A stretch of 59,588 bases of DNA from Pirellulaceae bacterium. Its GTDB lineage: Bacteria; Planctomycetota; Planctomycetia; Pirellulales; Pirellulaceae. The stretch covers positions 1 through 59,588 of the forward strand of contig JADHUC010000015.1 in the NCBI GenBank assembly GCA_016784735.1, written 5' to 3'. This document shows positions 1 to 9,310 of this stretch, one piece after another. The position numbers and the translations under genes are program-made. Position 1 is the first letter of the stretch, and every line of letters starts with the position of its first letter. Below the pieces are notes generated by a model. The model had not been told where the DNA came from. It did not search any database and worked only from the letters and a program-made list of their open reading frames with translations.

Positions 1-11
1 GTTCCGTAATT

Positions 12-44
12 CCCGCCTGCACACCGTCCGCCTTCGCAGGCGGG
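12..44. repeat. Inverted repeat near the window edge
   Basis: Nine-base arms CCCGCCTGC (12-20) and GCAGGCGGG (36-44) form a GC-rich hairpin-like repeat. It could be a terminator of a gene left of the window or one of the palindromic repeats scattered through this region. Confidence 0.4.
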
Positions 45-188
45 CGGCGGAGCAGTAGAATGACGGCGGCACACGCTTCTTTCCATCAACGCGGGGCAGT
101 TCGCCGTTGGCCTCTCGACAGAACCTGTTCCAGGCAGCATACTCACGTGAATCGACCCTTTTTCTTGGCAATCATATTGGGCCGTGAC

Positions 189-737
189 ATGAGCCATAGT
201 TCTTTCACCTGTGAACAATGCGGCAAGACATTTGCGACGCAGTCTGAGTTGCTCGGAAAACGTGTCAAATGCGCGGGCTGCGGAAACGTGTTTGTCGTCA
301 ACCAGCAGCCTTGTGACTCCCCCAGCACTGACGCCGCGATGCCTCGTACGGAGATGGCTCAACCCGAATCGCCGGCTCCGGATGCCGAGATGACCAAGGA
401 ATCTTCTTTCTTTCACATGGACTGGGAACGGGGTCCGACCGATCGGCAGTTTCGTGTGGGCTCGCTTTTCGTCATTGCCGTGACGATTCTCGGAACGCTG
501 CTTGTTATCTCGTTTGAGAAACTCGATATCAAAGGACTTATCATTCTCGCCTTCGGACCGTTCGCTGTATTCTACGGTTTCGCAGCACTCGTCGATCCGA
601 ATATCGTCCGCGCGGTAGGGAAATATGGCAAGCACCTATCCATGCGATACAAGATAATCGGGGGAGTGATCGGCGTGGCTGCGCTCGCCGTCAGTGGTGG
701 AATGTCGCTGTGGCTCTATTTTCAGCACATCCATTGA
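189..737 (+). CDS. Zinc-ribbon N-terminal membrane protein
   Basis: This is a small protein of 182 residues. An N-terminal zinc ribbon (FTCEQCGKTF...KCAGCG, residues about 6-33) has the two CxxC knuckles seen in many planctomycete membrane proteins. After a polar linker come three hydrophobic segments (around residues 95-110, 117-132 and 155-175), so it is probably an inner-membrane protein with the ribbon in the cytoplasm. The open frame extends upstream to position 60, but the ATG at 189 opens directly onto the zinc ribbon, so I prefer that start. The same ribbon occurs twice in the hydrolase fusion at 12655-14214. The function is unknown; a regulatory or sensor role is only a guess. Confidence 0.7.
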   Translation: MSHSSFTCEQCGKTFATQSELLGKRVKCAGCGNVFVVNQQPCDSPSTDAAMPRTEMAQPESPAPDAEMTKESSFFHMDWERGPTDRQFRVGSLFVIAVTILGTLLVISFEKLDIKGLIILAFGPFAVFYGFAALVDPNIVRAVGKYGKHLSMRYKIIGGVIGVAALAVSGGMSLWLYFQHIH

Positions 738-859
738 CGATCGGCCAGCAACCGCACTGGTGACGAAGCGGTATCGCGCACCGCGGAAACTGGAAGTATA
801 ATGTCACCTGGTCCTTCATCTATCGAGACCCAAATTCCTCGCCGAAAAGGAAACACCTC

Positions 860-2104
860 ATGAAGCTTCACCATGTCTGTCTGATGTCTCTGGGGCTAGT
901 CCTGTGGGCTCCATTATTCGTTGCCGGAGGCGAATGGTCTCGCTTTCGGGGTCCGAATGGCACTGGGCAAAGCGACGCCAAAGACATTCCGGCAACCTGG
1001 ACCAACAAGGACTACAAGTGGCGTGTGCGAGTGCCGGGAATCAGCCATTCGTCGCCGGTCGTATGGGGAGAACAGATTTTCGTCACTTCGGCCGTTCAGG
1101 AGGACGGTACCAGGAACATCCGCTGCTTGAGCACGGCTGCCGGCAGTTTGATCTGGGAGCAATCGTTCGGCGCGACGGTATTTGACTTGGCCAATTCGAC
1201 CGCCTACGACACGGCGAGTCCGACGGTAGACAAGGATCACGTTTACATGGCGTGGGGTACGCCCGATGAGTACGCCGTCGTGGCACTCGACAAGCAAGAA
1301 GGCAGGGAGGTCTGGCGACGTGACTTGGGGCCGTACCAGGGCGACCATGGATACGGTGCCTCGCCCATATTGTTCGAAGACCTGTTGATTCTGCCCAACG
1401 ATCAGACCGGCCCCAGCTCGACCATCGCCCTGGATCGCATGACGGGAAAGACTCGATGGCGGGCGGAGCGTCGAACGGTCAAGACAGCGTATTCGACACC
1501 GGTCATCTATGAAGCTGAGGGCGGGCCACCTCAACTGATCCTCGCATCCACGGCCAATGGTGTTAGCAGCCTCGACCCCCGGTCAGGCAAGCTTAATTGG
1601 GAATTGGCAGATGTCTTCGGCGAACTTCGAGTCGTGGGTTCGCCTGTGGTAGTGGCAGGGTTGATCGTCGCCCAGTGCGGAGGTGGCGGCGGCGGGAAAC
1701 GGATGGTCGCCGTGGAGCCGAGTAATTCGGCTGATCGCACTACCGCGCGAGTGGCGTACGAGATCGAGGGATCGTTGCCTTACGTGCCCACTCCGGTTGC
1801 TCGTGGTAATCTGCTGTTTATCATCAGCGACGGCGGCGTGGCGAGTTGTATCGACGCTCCTACCGGCAAACGCCTCTGGCGCGAGCGGGTCGGTGGCAAC
1901 TACTTCGCCTCGCCAATATGCGTCGGGGACCGCATCTACTGCGTTTCCCGCAGGGGCGAAATGGTCGTGCTGGCTGCTGAGGACGAGTACAAGCTGTTGA
2001 GTCGCATCGATTTGGAGGAGCCCAGCCACAGCACTCCGGCGGTCGCTGGCGGCGTCATGTACGTGCGCACCCTGTCACACGTCATGGCGATCAGTGGCGG
2101 GTGA
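860..2104 (+). CDS. Secreted PQQ-like beta-propeller protein
   Basis: This is a 414-residue protein with an N-terminal signal peptide (residues 1 to about 23) followed by the planctomycete WSRFRGPNGTG motif. Repeated blades carry the pattern 'ALD..TGK..W', for example IALDRMTGKTRW, typical of PQQ_2/PQQ_3 propeller repeats. No quinone-binding catalytic residues are evident, so it is probably a binding or scaffold propeller rather than a true PQQ dehydrogenase. AAGGAA sits eight bases upstream of the ATG. A second propeller of similar length lies at 3859-5067, with a methyltransferase and a DUF1080 protein between them. Confidence 0.85.
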   Translation: MKLHHVCLMSLGLVLWAPLFVAGGEWSRFRGPNGTGQSDAKDIPATWTNKDYKWRVRVPGISHSSPVVWGEQIFVTSAVQEDGTRNIRCLSTAAGSLIWEQSFGATVFDLANSTAYDTASPTVDKDHVYMAWGTPDEYAVVALDKQEGREVWRRDLGPYQGDHGYGASPILFEDLLILPNDQTGPSSTIALDRMTGKTRWRAERRTVKTAYSTPVIYEAEGGPPQLILASTANGVSSLDPRSGKLNWELADVFGELRVVGSPVVVAGLIVAQCGGGGGGKRMVAVEPSNSADRTTARVAYEIEGSLPYVPTPVARGNLLFIISDGGVASCIDAPTGKRLWRERVGGNYFASPICVGDRIYCVSRRGEMVVLAAEDEYKLLSRIDLEEPSHSTPAVAGGVMYVRTLSHVMAISGG

Positions 2105-2263
2105 ACTGATTAACGGGCTTTCCGTTTGATGGTGGCGAGCACATGCCGGTCCGTGTTTGCATCCAGTGAAACGCGAGTGCATAATTTGCACATCGTTTGT
2201 TTAGGTCGTAGATGTGTCAAGGTTCAGCTCGGATTCGATCTTTGGTCTCAAGGAGATGCTACT

Positions 2264-2878
2264 GTGAACCACTTTGCTAGACTGACTGCCGTTTTGTTGT
2301 GTCTTGCCGTGACCTCGGTCCCTTACGCCCAAGATGCCGCCGACAAGGCAGCACAGGACACCAAGAAAGCTCGTGAGCCCGACGTCATTTATGTCCCGAC
2401 CCCCCAAGACGTGGTCGACAAGATGTTGGAACTCGCCAAGGTACAAAAAGACGAACTGTTGTATGACCTCGGATGCGGTGACGGGCGAATCGTGGCCACC
2501 GCCGCGAAGAAATATGGATGTCATGCCGTTGGCTACGACATTGATCCACGGCGAATCAAGGAATCTCTGGAGACCGTCAAGAAGAATCAGGTCGAGAGTC
2601 TGGTGAAGATCGAACAGAAGGACATCTTTACGCTCGACCTCAGCGCTGCAAACGTCATTACCCTTTACCTGTTGCCGAGGCTGAACGTCCGATTGATTCC
2701 TCAATTGGAGAAGCTCAAGCCCGGTTCAAGGATTGTGTCCCACGACTTTCGCATGAAAGGGATCAAACCGGACACAGTCGTGGATTTCAAGTCCAAGGAT
2801 GGCGGCGGCGACCACCAAATCTACCTGTGGACGACGCCGCTGAAGAAAAGCAAACCAACCACGCCAACCAGCGGCTGA
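2264..2878 (+). CDS. Class I SAM-dependent methyltransferase, exported
   Basis: This 204-residue protein has an N-terminal signal-like segment (residues about 8-25, ending PYAQ) and then a Rossmann methyltransferase domain. Motif I is [15 protein letters not shown], followed by the acidic end of strand beta2 (GYDID). The reading frame extends upstream to 2126, but a GTG at 2264 preceded by AAGGAG gives the only start that places a signal peptide at the N terminus. The substrate is not predictable. Periplasmic SAM methyltransferases of this kind recur in planctomycetes, where their role is unclear. Confidence 0.75.
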   Translation: MNHFARLTAVLLCLAVTSVPYAQDAADKAAQDTKKAREPDVIYVPTPQDVVDKMLELAKVQKDELLYDLGCGDGRIVATAAKKYGCHAVGYDIDPRRIKESLETVKKNQVESLVKIEQKDIFTLDLSAANVITLYLLPRLNVRLIPQLEKLKPGSRIVSHDFRMKGIKPDTVVDFKSKDGGGDHQIYLWTTPLKKSKPTTPTSG

Positions 2879-2952
2879 CGCTTTTCCATTGGCCGTTGGC
2901 CCATTCCTTGCCTTCATCGAATTCATCAACAACTGTTCTAAGGAGCGAATCT

Positions 2953-3726
2953 ATGATCAAACGAACAACGGCAGCGTTATTCTCGGCTTTCGTTTTGACG
3001 ACCCTTGGCTTCAGCGACGGTGGCCAAGCCGCTGAGTTCCTCAGTGGAATCGAATGGGCCGAGCCTGCCGTCGTCGACCCAGGTAAACCCTGTGGAGCCC
3101 CCTCGGACGCCGTGGTCCTGTTCGACGGGACCGACATGTCGCAGTGGAACGGCGCCGAAAAGTGGACCGTCGCAGATGGCTGCGTGACCGCGGGGCCGGG
3201 CGCCATCCAGAGCACACCCGTCTTTGGCGACTGCCAGGTTCATATCGAATGGGCCACCGCCGAGGAGATCACGGGTGATGGCCAGGGACGCAGCAACAGC
3301 GGCGTATTCCTGATGGGCAAGTACGAAGTCCAGGTGCTCGATTCGTACGAAAACAAGACCTACTTCGATGGCCAGAACGGTGCCATCTACAAACAGCATC
3401 CGCCTCTGGTCAACGCATGCCGCAAGCCGGGCGAGTGGCAATCGTATGACATCATCTGGAAAGCACCTCGTTTTGACGAAGACGGCCAGTTGACCAGCCC
3501 GGCGTTCATCTCCGTGCTGCACAACGGAGTATTGATCCAGAACCATTTCGAGTTACAGGGCGACACCCCGTACGATCGTCCGCCCAGCTACACAGCCCAT
3601 CCGGACAAGGGGCCGATCGGCCTGCAATACCACGGCAATCCCGTGCGATTCCGCAACATCTGGGTCCGCGAGACTCCAGAGCTGGAAAGCAAACGCGTTC
3701 ACGAACCCAAGGTGGTCAAGAAGTAG
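2953..3726 (+). CDS. DUF1080 secreted 3-keto-disaccharide hydrolase-like protein
   Basis: This 258-residue protein has a signal peptide (residues 1 to about 23) and a DUF1080 (3-keto-disaccharide hydrolase) domain with a concanavalin-like jelly-roll fold. Diagnostic segments are [14 protein letters not shown], the [17 protein letters not shown] strand and a C-terminal RFRNIWVRE. Members act on 3-keto-glycosides made by Gfo/Idh/MocA dehydrogenases, several of which occur in this window. The start at 2953 has AGGAG nine bases upstream; the longer frame from 2827 would overlap the preceding gene. A paralogue is at 28264-28908. Confidence 0.85.
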   Translation: MIKRTTAALFSAFVLTTLGFSDGGQAAEFLSGIEWAEPAVVDPGKPCGAPSDAVVLFDGTDMSQWNGAEKWTVADGCVTAGPGAIQSTPVFGDCQVHIEWATAEEITGDGQGRSNSGVFLMGKYEVQVLDSYENKTYFDGQNGAIYKQHPPLVNACRKPGEWQSYDIIWKAPRFDEDGQLTSPAFISVLHNGVLIQNHFELQGDTPYDRPPSYTAHPDKGPIGLQYHGNPVRFRNIWVRETPELESKRVHEPKVVKK

Positions 3727-3858
3727 TAGCGGCAGACGAGGTTTCCGGCGTTGTGCGCCAAGTAGGGCATCATCTGACGGCGTAATTGCTCGCCGATATC
3801 CGATCCGTTACCATTTGTGGCGCAGTTTGCGATCCCTTAACGACGGAGGAAGTCAACC

Positions 3859-5067
3859 ATGACGAGAAACTCGCATCTATTTCTGTTTGGACTTTTGGTC
3901 GCGTGTGCCCCAAGTCACGGCGCCGATTGGCCTTGTTGGCGGGGGCCCCAGTACGATGGTATCAGCTGCGAGACCGGCGTGACCTTGCCTTGGCAGGCAA
4001 GCCCGAAGGTCCTGTGGGAGTTGCCGACGGGGGCGGCCTTCAGTGCCGTCACCGGGGTGGGAGATCTGGTTTACACCTGCGGCACGGAAGATGGTCAGCA
4101 AGTGCTTCTGTGTCTTGGAGCAGGCACTGGCGAGGTTGTGTGGAAAAGGACCTTTGCTGGAGGAGTCAAAGATCGTCAGGGCGGAGATGGCACGCGGGCG
4201 ACACCCACGCTGGATGAAGGCAGAGTGTACATCTTCGGTGGTGAGGGAACACTTCTTTGCGCCGCCGCCAAGACAGGGGACGAAATCTGGTCCAAGAAAT
4301 TCGGCAACGCTCCGAGGTGGAAATACAGCGGATCGGTTCTGATCGAAGGCGACATGGCCGTCGTCTCACCTGGCGGCGCGGACGGGGGCCTACTGGCTCT
4401 GAACAAAGAGAACGGCGAAGTGATCTGGAAGGGCGGTGAAGGCGGCGCCGGGTATGCCACGCCTTATCCATTCACGTTCGACGGGACACGCTACATGGTT
4501 GGCGTGTTGGGAAAGAAGGTGATCATTGTCGTGGCTGAAACTGGTCGCGAGGTGTGGAGTATGCCTTGGGTCACCAGCTATGACGTCAACGCAGCGACAC
4601 CGATTTTCAACGACGGACACCTGTTCATCAGTTCGGGCTACGGCCACGGCTGCATCTTGCTGAGGCTTCAGGCCGACGGTGACCGCCTGACCACGACGGC
4701 CGTTTGGGAAAGCAAGGCAATTCTCAACAAGTTCCAAACCTGCATCCTCCTGGACGGAAAGCTGTACGGAGCAGACGAACGGAACCTGAAGTGCGTCGAC
4801 TTTCTGACTGGCGAGGAAGCTTGGAGTCTGAATCGGGTTGCGGGAGACGGGACGAAGTACGGTACCCTGGTGCTATGCCAGGGACATTTCATCTTCCTCA
4901 GCCAGAGTGGTCAGCTATCCGTGGCAAAGGCCTCGCCTGAGGGTTTCGACGCGGTCGGCACCACCCAAGTGCTCAGCGGTCGTTGCTGGACGGTTCCTAC
5001 CATCCACAATGGACGTTTATACGTGCGAAATCTCGACAAGCTGGTTTGCCTCGAACTCGGCGAGTAG
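3859..5067 (+). CDS. Secreted PQQ-like beta-propeller protein
   Basis: This 402-residue protein has a signal peptide (residues 1 to about 22), the WPCWRGPQYDG motif and successive propeller blades (for example LLALNKENGEVIWKG and IIVVAETGREVWS). It is similar in plan to the protein at 860-2104 and is probably periplasmic or outer-surface. GGAGGAAG lies directly upstream of the ATG. The substrate is unknown. Confidence 0.85.
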   Translation: MTRNSHLFLFGLLVACAPSHGADWPCWRGPQYDGISCETGVTLPWQASPKVLWELPTGAAFSAVTGVGDLVYTCGTEDGQQVLLCLGAGTGEVVWKRTFAGGVKDRQGGDGTRATPTLDEGRVYIFGGEGTLLCAAAKTGDEIWSKKFGNAPRWKYSGSVLIEGDMAVVSPGGADGGLLALNKENGEVIWKGGEGGAGYATPYPFTFDGTRYMVGVLGKKVIIVVAETGREVWSMPWVTSYDVNAATPIFNDGHLFISSGYGHGCILLRLQADGDRLTTTAVWESKAILNKFQTCILLDGKLYGADERNLKCVDFLTGEEAWSLNRVAGDGTKYGTLVLCQGHFIFLSQSGQLSVAKASPEGFDAVGTTQVLSGRCWTVPTIHNGRLYVRNLDKLVCLELGE

Positions 5068-5091
5068 GTGCGCCGGGCCAAGAAATGTAGC

Positions 5092-5110
5092 CGTCACGCT
5101 CCGCGTGACG
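5092..5110. repeat. Short palindrome with 3-nt loop
   Basis: Perfect eight-base arms CGTCACGC / GCGTGACG are separated by TCC. The GC-TCC-GC centre is shared with short palindromes at 48006-48020 and resembles 47972-47996 and 27051-27069. The position between two co-directional genes would also suit a weak terminator, but there is no T-run. Confidence 0.5.
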
Positions 5111-5135
5111 AAGCCCAAAACAGGAGGAACGACCC

Positions 5136-6584
5136 GTGAGCCCATGCGCATTCGATAGTAAAGTGAGCCGCACGCGGCGGTCCAGTTGCTTCTTCACGGA
5201 AACGCGACGTTTCCGGCCGGTACTCCACGCAGCGTTAATCCTCGTGTTGGTGCTCGGGCTGGCCGTGTCGGCATCTGTCGGGGCGGCGGATCCCCCGGCA
5301 CAGGCTGCCCCAACACTGCGCGGGACGGATCTCTTCGCGTTGGCGAAACTAGGCGAGCAATTCTTCGAGTCCCTTCCGGACGCTTCTCGGTTGAACGTGG
5401 ATAGGATCGTGGCCTTCGAAGAAAACCCTCAGTTCGTTTACCTGGCAGGCAAGACCGACACGGCTCTTCGTCGCATCGTGCTGCTCAAGCCACGCACGTT
5501 TGTGGTCGAGGACCGCATACAGGTTCCCGCCGACGGAGCGCCCGTACGATGGGAGCTGCTTGTCCGGAGCAAGCTCGAGGTCGATGGCAGGAGTTTCGGT
5601 GCGAACGGTTCAGGCGGTGAGCTCTCGGGTGAATCCTTGCTGCCGAAAAACGCGACCCTACGGCATGCACGTGCGAGCAGCGACGAGGGAGATTCGCCGA
5701 AGCACGCGGTTGAGATTACTGCCAAAGCCAACGGCCGCGAAGCTCGGATTCTAAGTGTATTCCAGGTTGGTCGGCCGAACGAGGAAGGTGGCAAGCCGCA
5801 GTGCCAGGTCACCGGAACCGAGGGCGGATGGCAATTGACCGTGAGCACCGCTGAGCAGACGTTGAGACTCTCGCTGCCGGCCCAACGTGACGCCGCGGGC
5901 AAGATCGCTATTGAAGACGCGGACGGCCAGTCGCTGGTGAAGGAGCGTCTGCTGCCCTCGGGCATCATGCCGCACGGCGAGGAAGGTGTACGACTGATGC
6001 GACGCTGGGACACGCCCTACCAACGCGAACGCATGCCCGGTTGGGACACGGGACGTGTCGCCCCTGAATTGAAGAAACTGGTCGGGCAGGAACCGGCCAA
6101 ACGCGGCCGGGCCGTGGTCCTCGGCTGCGGCACGGGGACCAACGCGATATTCTTGGCCGGTAAGGGATTCGACGTGACCGGAGTCGATGTCGCTCCCTCG
6201 GCCCTCGTCCACGCCGAAGAGAAGGCCCGCGAGGCGGGTGTCAAGGTCCATTGGGTGGTCGCCGACGTGCTGGCGTTGCCCGAAATGGAACCGGTCGATC
6301 TGGTCTTCGACCGCGGCTGCTACCACCACGTTCGGCAGTACAATGCGGCGGGATATGTCCAGAGCGTCTGTGGCATTTCGCGCACCGGCACGCGGTTGCT
6401 GCTGCTGGCCGGCAGTGCCAAGGAAGAACGTCGCAGCGGACCTCCCAAGATCAAAGAAGAAGAAATCCGCGGCGACTTCTCCGAGCTGTTCACGTTCGAG
6501 TGGCTTCGCGACATCCGTTTTGACTCGGTCAATCCGAACGCCCAAGGCCCAATGGCTTGGTCAGTGCTGTTGCGACGCAAGTAG
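5136..6584 (+). CDS. Heparinase-like beta-sandwich fused to SAM methyltransferase
   Basis: This 482-residue protein starts at a GTG at 5136 with AGGAGG upstream. A long basic N-region precedes a hydrophobic export segment (residues about 28-50). Residues about 55-300 are beta-rich and contain an RTFVVEDRI segment reminiscent of the C-terminal beta-sandwich of heparinase II/III-like proteins. Residues about 310-480 are a class I methyltransferase with motif I VVLGCGTGTNAIFLA, GVDVAP and FDRGCYHH, resembling TehB/thiopurine methyltransferases. The combination is odd; an exported methyltransferase would need SAM outside the cytoplasm. The methyltransferase call is firm, the N-terminal one tentative. 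Confidence 0.75.
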   Translation: MSPCAFDSKVSRTRRSSCFFTETRRFRPVLHAALILVLVLGLAVSASVGAADPPAQAAPTLRGTDLFALAKLGEQFFESLPDASRLNVDRIVAFEENPQFVYLAGKTDTALRRIVLLKPRTFVVEDRIQVPADGAPVRWELLVRSKLEVDGRSFGANGSGGELSGESLLPKNATLRHARASSDEGDSPKHAVEITAKANGREARILSVFQVGRPNEEGGKPQCQVTGTEGGWQLTVSTAEQTLRLSLPAQRDAAGKIAIEDADGQSLVKERLLPSGIMPHGEEGVRLMRRWDTPYQRERMPGWDTGRVAPELKKLVGQEPAKRGRAVVLGCGTGTNAIFLAGKGFDVTGVDVAPSALVHAEEKAREAGVKVHWVVADVLALPEMEPVDLVFDRGCYHHVRQYNAAGYVQSVCGISRTGTRLLLLAGSAKEERRSGPPKIKEEEIRGDFSELFTFEWLRDIRFDSVNPNAQGPMAWSVLLRRK

Positions 6585-6803
6585 GTTTGGTGGCAAGGGG
6601 TTGGGAGTGGCGTGTTCAGTTTGTGGTATTCTTACGTCGTGCAGTTGATTTGGATTGTCTCCAATTTCGTTCCGCTCTCTTCAGTGCCAAAGGCACGTTC
6701 CTTCGGGATTAGTGCTGGTGAACTTAGTGACGAACAAGACTTCAAAACGCCCCAGCGAGGGTAGACCGCTGTCCATCCCTCGCTTGCGTGCCGCGTTTGT
6801 GCC

Positions 6804-7283
6804 TCAACGCACTCGCCGCCAGTCGTATTTGGTCTTTCCGTTCTTGTCCAGCAAGAGAAGTCGCTTGTCGGTCAACTCAAGGATGGGCTCGTCGACACGG
6901 TCGCCCATCATCTTCAGGATCATTTGCACCCGAGCGGTCGGCGTGCCACCAATCGTCCGCTTCTTGAGCCGCCCTTTTTCAACCGACCATTTCATGTTGA
7001 ACGTGAGACGCGAGGCGAATAGGGCGGCCTTGACGCCGGACAGTTCGACAATCATCGTGCCCGTCCCGTCCTTCTTCAGCGTCATGGTCCGCTTTCCCTG
7101 GTAATCGTCTTCCCAAGTGCCAACGACCAGACGGCTGTATCGCTTGTCCTCTTCAGACGTCTTCTCCGCATCTTTTGACGCGACCGCCTTCGGTTGTTGG
7201 CTTGCTTCGCCAGGCAAGACAGGTACGGACGCCAGAATCCCAAGGACAACCGCGAAGGCGCATACACTTCTTGCGTAGATCAT
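6804..7283 (-). CDS. Secreted small hypothetical protein, lipocalin-like
   Basis: This 159-residue protein has a signal peptide (residues 1 to about 27) and a single small beta-rich domain: LVVGTWEDDYQGKRTMTLKKDG, then LTFNMKWSVEKGRL and a C-terminal LLLLDKNGKTKYDWRRV. A 'GTW...T..GTG' pattern of this type is common in secreted planctomycete proteins that resemble a lipocalin half-barrel. No catalytic residue stands out. It is transcribed against its neighbours; 6585-6803 downstream holds nothing I recognise. Confidence 0.6.
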   Translation of the reverse strand: MIYARSVCAFAVVLGILASVPVLPGEASQQPKAVASKDAEKTSEEDKRYSRLVVGTWEDDYQGKRTMTLKKDGTGTMIVELSGVKAALFASRLTFNMKWSVEKGRLKKRTIGGTPTARVQMILKMMGDRVDEPILELTDKRLLLLDKNGKTKYDWRRVR

Positions 7284-7471
7284 GGACTATCGCTCCAATC
7301 TGTTGGCCTGGTTCTCGATAGAAAACAATCCAACCGATGGTCAGTAGCTCGGATTCTCGTGTATAGTTTGCATCATGGCGACCATTTTGTCACCTTCCGC
7401 TCCCCAATGGCGGGGATCGGGCTTTGCCCATTTCAATCGCGACTAGTGAGACTGCGCCGCTTTGCTATTCA

Positions 7472-7536
7472 CACTAGCCCGAAGCGCAAGCGAGGAAACA
7501 CGTTGCGTAAATCCTCGCTGGCGCGTCGGGCTAGTG
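7472..7536. repeat. 65-bp palindromic repeat
   Basis: Arms of 25 bases begin CACTAGCCCGA and end TCGGGCTAGTG, with two mismatches and a short spacer. The element fills part of the 325-bp space (7284-7608) between divergent genes; the rest of that space holds nothing else I can recognise. It resembles the REP/miniature palindromic elements elsewhere in the window. Confidence 0.65.
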
Positions 7537-7608
7537 ATCTCGCAGGCTTCGCGCAAAAGTGGCGCTGTCCAAGGAATAACTGCCAATCGCTCGAACAGGA
7601 GAACCGCA

Positions 7609-8385
7609 ATGACACGACAACTCGCAACACTCACTATCGTTTGCCTGTTTTTTGCCACCACGGCCGAGGCGGTCGAAATCAAAGATAGTCTGCCGCCGCC
7701 GCCCGAAGGCAAGGTTTGGAAGCTCGTGTGGCACGATGAATTCGATGGCGAGAAGCTCGACGAGACCAAGTGGGATGTTCCCGAAAACAGGCGACGGGAC
7801 GGATGGTGGTCCAGAAAGGCAATCACGCTGGATGGCAAGGGCAATTTGGCAATCAGCACGCTCAAGGACGGTGACAAGTACCTGGATGGCTGCGTTCGCA
7901 CAAGAGGCAAGTTCGAGCACGCGCACGGCTACTACGTAGCCCGCATCCGGCTGCAGGAACAGCCGGGCCATTGGTCGGCCTTTTGGATGTGGGGCCCTGG
8001 TGTTGGCAGCGTCAAGGACGAGGGACGGGACGGAACCGAGATCGACATTATGGAGAAGCCATGGTTGGACGACCGAGTGCAGCACGCTCTTCACTGGGAC
8101 GGCTACGGGAAGCAGCACGAGTCTGAGGGGAAGGTCGCTCAGGTACCAGGCGTGATGGACGGATTTCACACTTTTTCCCTCTGGTGGAAGCACGACCAGT
8201 ACGTTTTCTATGTTGACGAGAAGGAAACGTGGAGATCGAACGCGGGTGGCGTGTGTCAGGTACCGTTGTACATCAAGCTGAGTGACGAAATCGGCAAATG
8301 GGGCGGCGACATCAAACAAGCAAAGTTGCCGGATCGGTTCCTGGTCGATTACGTCCGTGTCTACGACCTGGTCGATTCCGAGTGA
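7609..8385 (+). CDS. GH16 family secreted glycoside hydrolase
   Basis: This 258-residue protein has a signal peptide (residues 1 to about 21, ending AEA) and a complete GH16 domain. The catalytic signature ExDxxE is intact as TEIDIMEKPW, flanked by the family strands WKLVWHDEFDG and GHWSAFWMWGPG and a C-terminal FLVDYVRVYD. GH16 enzymes cleave beta-1,3/1,4 glucans or galactans such as laminarin, agar and carrageenan; the exact substrate cannot be read here. The ATG at 7609 (after CAGGAGAACC) is chosen because it begins the signal peptide; the open frame starts at 7462. Confidence 0.9.
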   Translation: MTRQLATLTIVCLFFATTAEAVEIKDSLPPPPEGKVWKLVWHDEFDGEKLDETKWDVPENRRRDGWWSRKAITLDGKGNLAISTLKDGDKYLDGCVRTRGKFEHAHGYYVARIRLQEQPGHWSAFWMWGPGVGSVKDEGRDGTEIDIMEKPWLDDRVQHALHWDGYGKQHESEGKVAQVPGVMDGFHTFSLWWKHDQYVFYVDEKETWRSNAGGVCQVPLYIKLSDEIGKWGGDIKQAKLPDRFLVDYVRVYDLVDSE

Positions 8386-8441
8386 CAATCGACGATGGCC
8401 GTGCGGTGTCGAGCCTGCCAGCCGGAAGGAGGACCGCTCGA

Positions 8442-8651
8442 ATGACAAACATCAAGGGCGACAGATTGCACGTGAGATTGAGCGCGTCCCAAACCAGACG
8501 GCGATTGAAGGGACTTGGGTTCGGCGTGAGAAAGGTAGAAAGTGCCGGCCGCAACGAAGCCGTGATCATCCACACCGCCACCGGGGAACATCGCCGGGAA
8601 CTGCACGCCGTTTTCCAGGACGTCATTGCCATGGACGACGATCAAGAGTGA
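8442..8651 (+). CDS. Small hypothetical protein
   Basis: This 69-residue basic protein is preceded by a strong AAGGAGG, 11 bases before the ATG. It has no signal peptide or membrane segment; an LSASQTRRRLKGLGF helix-rich start is followed by beta-like stretches. I do not recognise the family. The longer frame from 8298 overlaps the GH16 gene and lacks support. Confidence 0.5.
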   Translation: MTNIKGDRLHVRLSASQTRRRLKGLGFGVRKVESAGRNEAVIIHTATGEHRRELHAVFQDVIAMDDDQE

Positions 8652-8770
8652 ATGCGGCCCGATTTGGGCGGCAACAAAACGCTGGATGCGTTGCAAGAAT
8701 CGCTGACTGATTGCGAATAGCCTACGGACAAATAGGCGTCCGAATCCCCCCCTGCTCGAAAGTCCCGAAG

Positions 8771-9205
8771 ATGACTCCATTTAGCTGGTCGTTTCGAGAA
8801 TGGCTTCGAGCCTTCATGGTTTTCGCCGTGGGCTTGCTCTTGGGCATGGTCATTTGGGGGACATCGCCTATGTTCACCGAGTACGTCGAACCATGGGACG
8901 CTGGCTTCAGGTATTACGGTGGAGCGTTGTTCGCTGCCGGTTTTGCTGCAGCCGTTTTTCTTCCCAAAGCATTTTGGGTCGCCCCGATTGGCGTGTACGT
9001 GGGGCAGCTTTTTTACTGCCTGTACGTGTACGAACCGGAGGGCGTATCACTGTGGCCGATTGGAATGCTGCTGGCCGTCTTCTACTGTGTCGCCGCTTTC
9101 GCTGGTGGGTTGGCGTGTGCAGTTTCTGTATTGCTGATTCGTTCCGCGCTCGGCATACTCCGATTCGTCACGGGATCACGAAAGCAGGTTGACGACGCCA
9201 CTTGA
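8771..9205 (+). CDS. Small integral membrane protein
   Basis: This 144-residue protein has about four hydrophobic segments (residues about 16-33, 47-63, 67-83 and 92-125). The upstream in-frame TTG at 8711 adds a polar tail; the ATG at 8771 is simpler. No known domain is visible. Confidence 0.6.
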   Translation: MTPFSWSFREWLRAFMVFAVGLLLGMVIWGTSPMFTEYVEPWDAGFRYYGGALFAAGFAAAVFLPKAFWVAPIGVYVGQLFYCLYVYEPEGVSLWPIGMLLAVFYCVAAFAGGLACAVSVLLIRSALGILRFVTGSRKQVDDAT

Positions 9206-9247
9206 CACGTCCTTGGCCATCAGCATTAGGGATCCGCTCAGTGAGAA

Positions 9248-9294
9248 GTGGGGCACGATTCTATCGTGCCAGGCACGTTGGAAACGTGCCCCAC
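9248..9294. repeat. 47-bp cloverleaf-like palindrome
   Basis: Outer ten-base arms GTGGGGCACG / CGTGCCCCAC enclose two inner hairpins, GCACGAT...ATCGTGC and GCACGTT...AACGTGC, so the whole can fold as a three-way junction. It lies between two convergent genes (8771-9205 and 9311-11233). Confidence 0.65.
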
Positions 9295-9310
9295 GGTCAA
9301 TATGCGGCAC

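Noticed and set aside
5068..5135. The palindrome at 5092-5110 as a rho-independent terminator
   Set aside because: No T-run follows the stem and the same plan recurs in non-terminal positions, so it is listed as a repeat.
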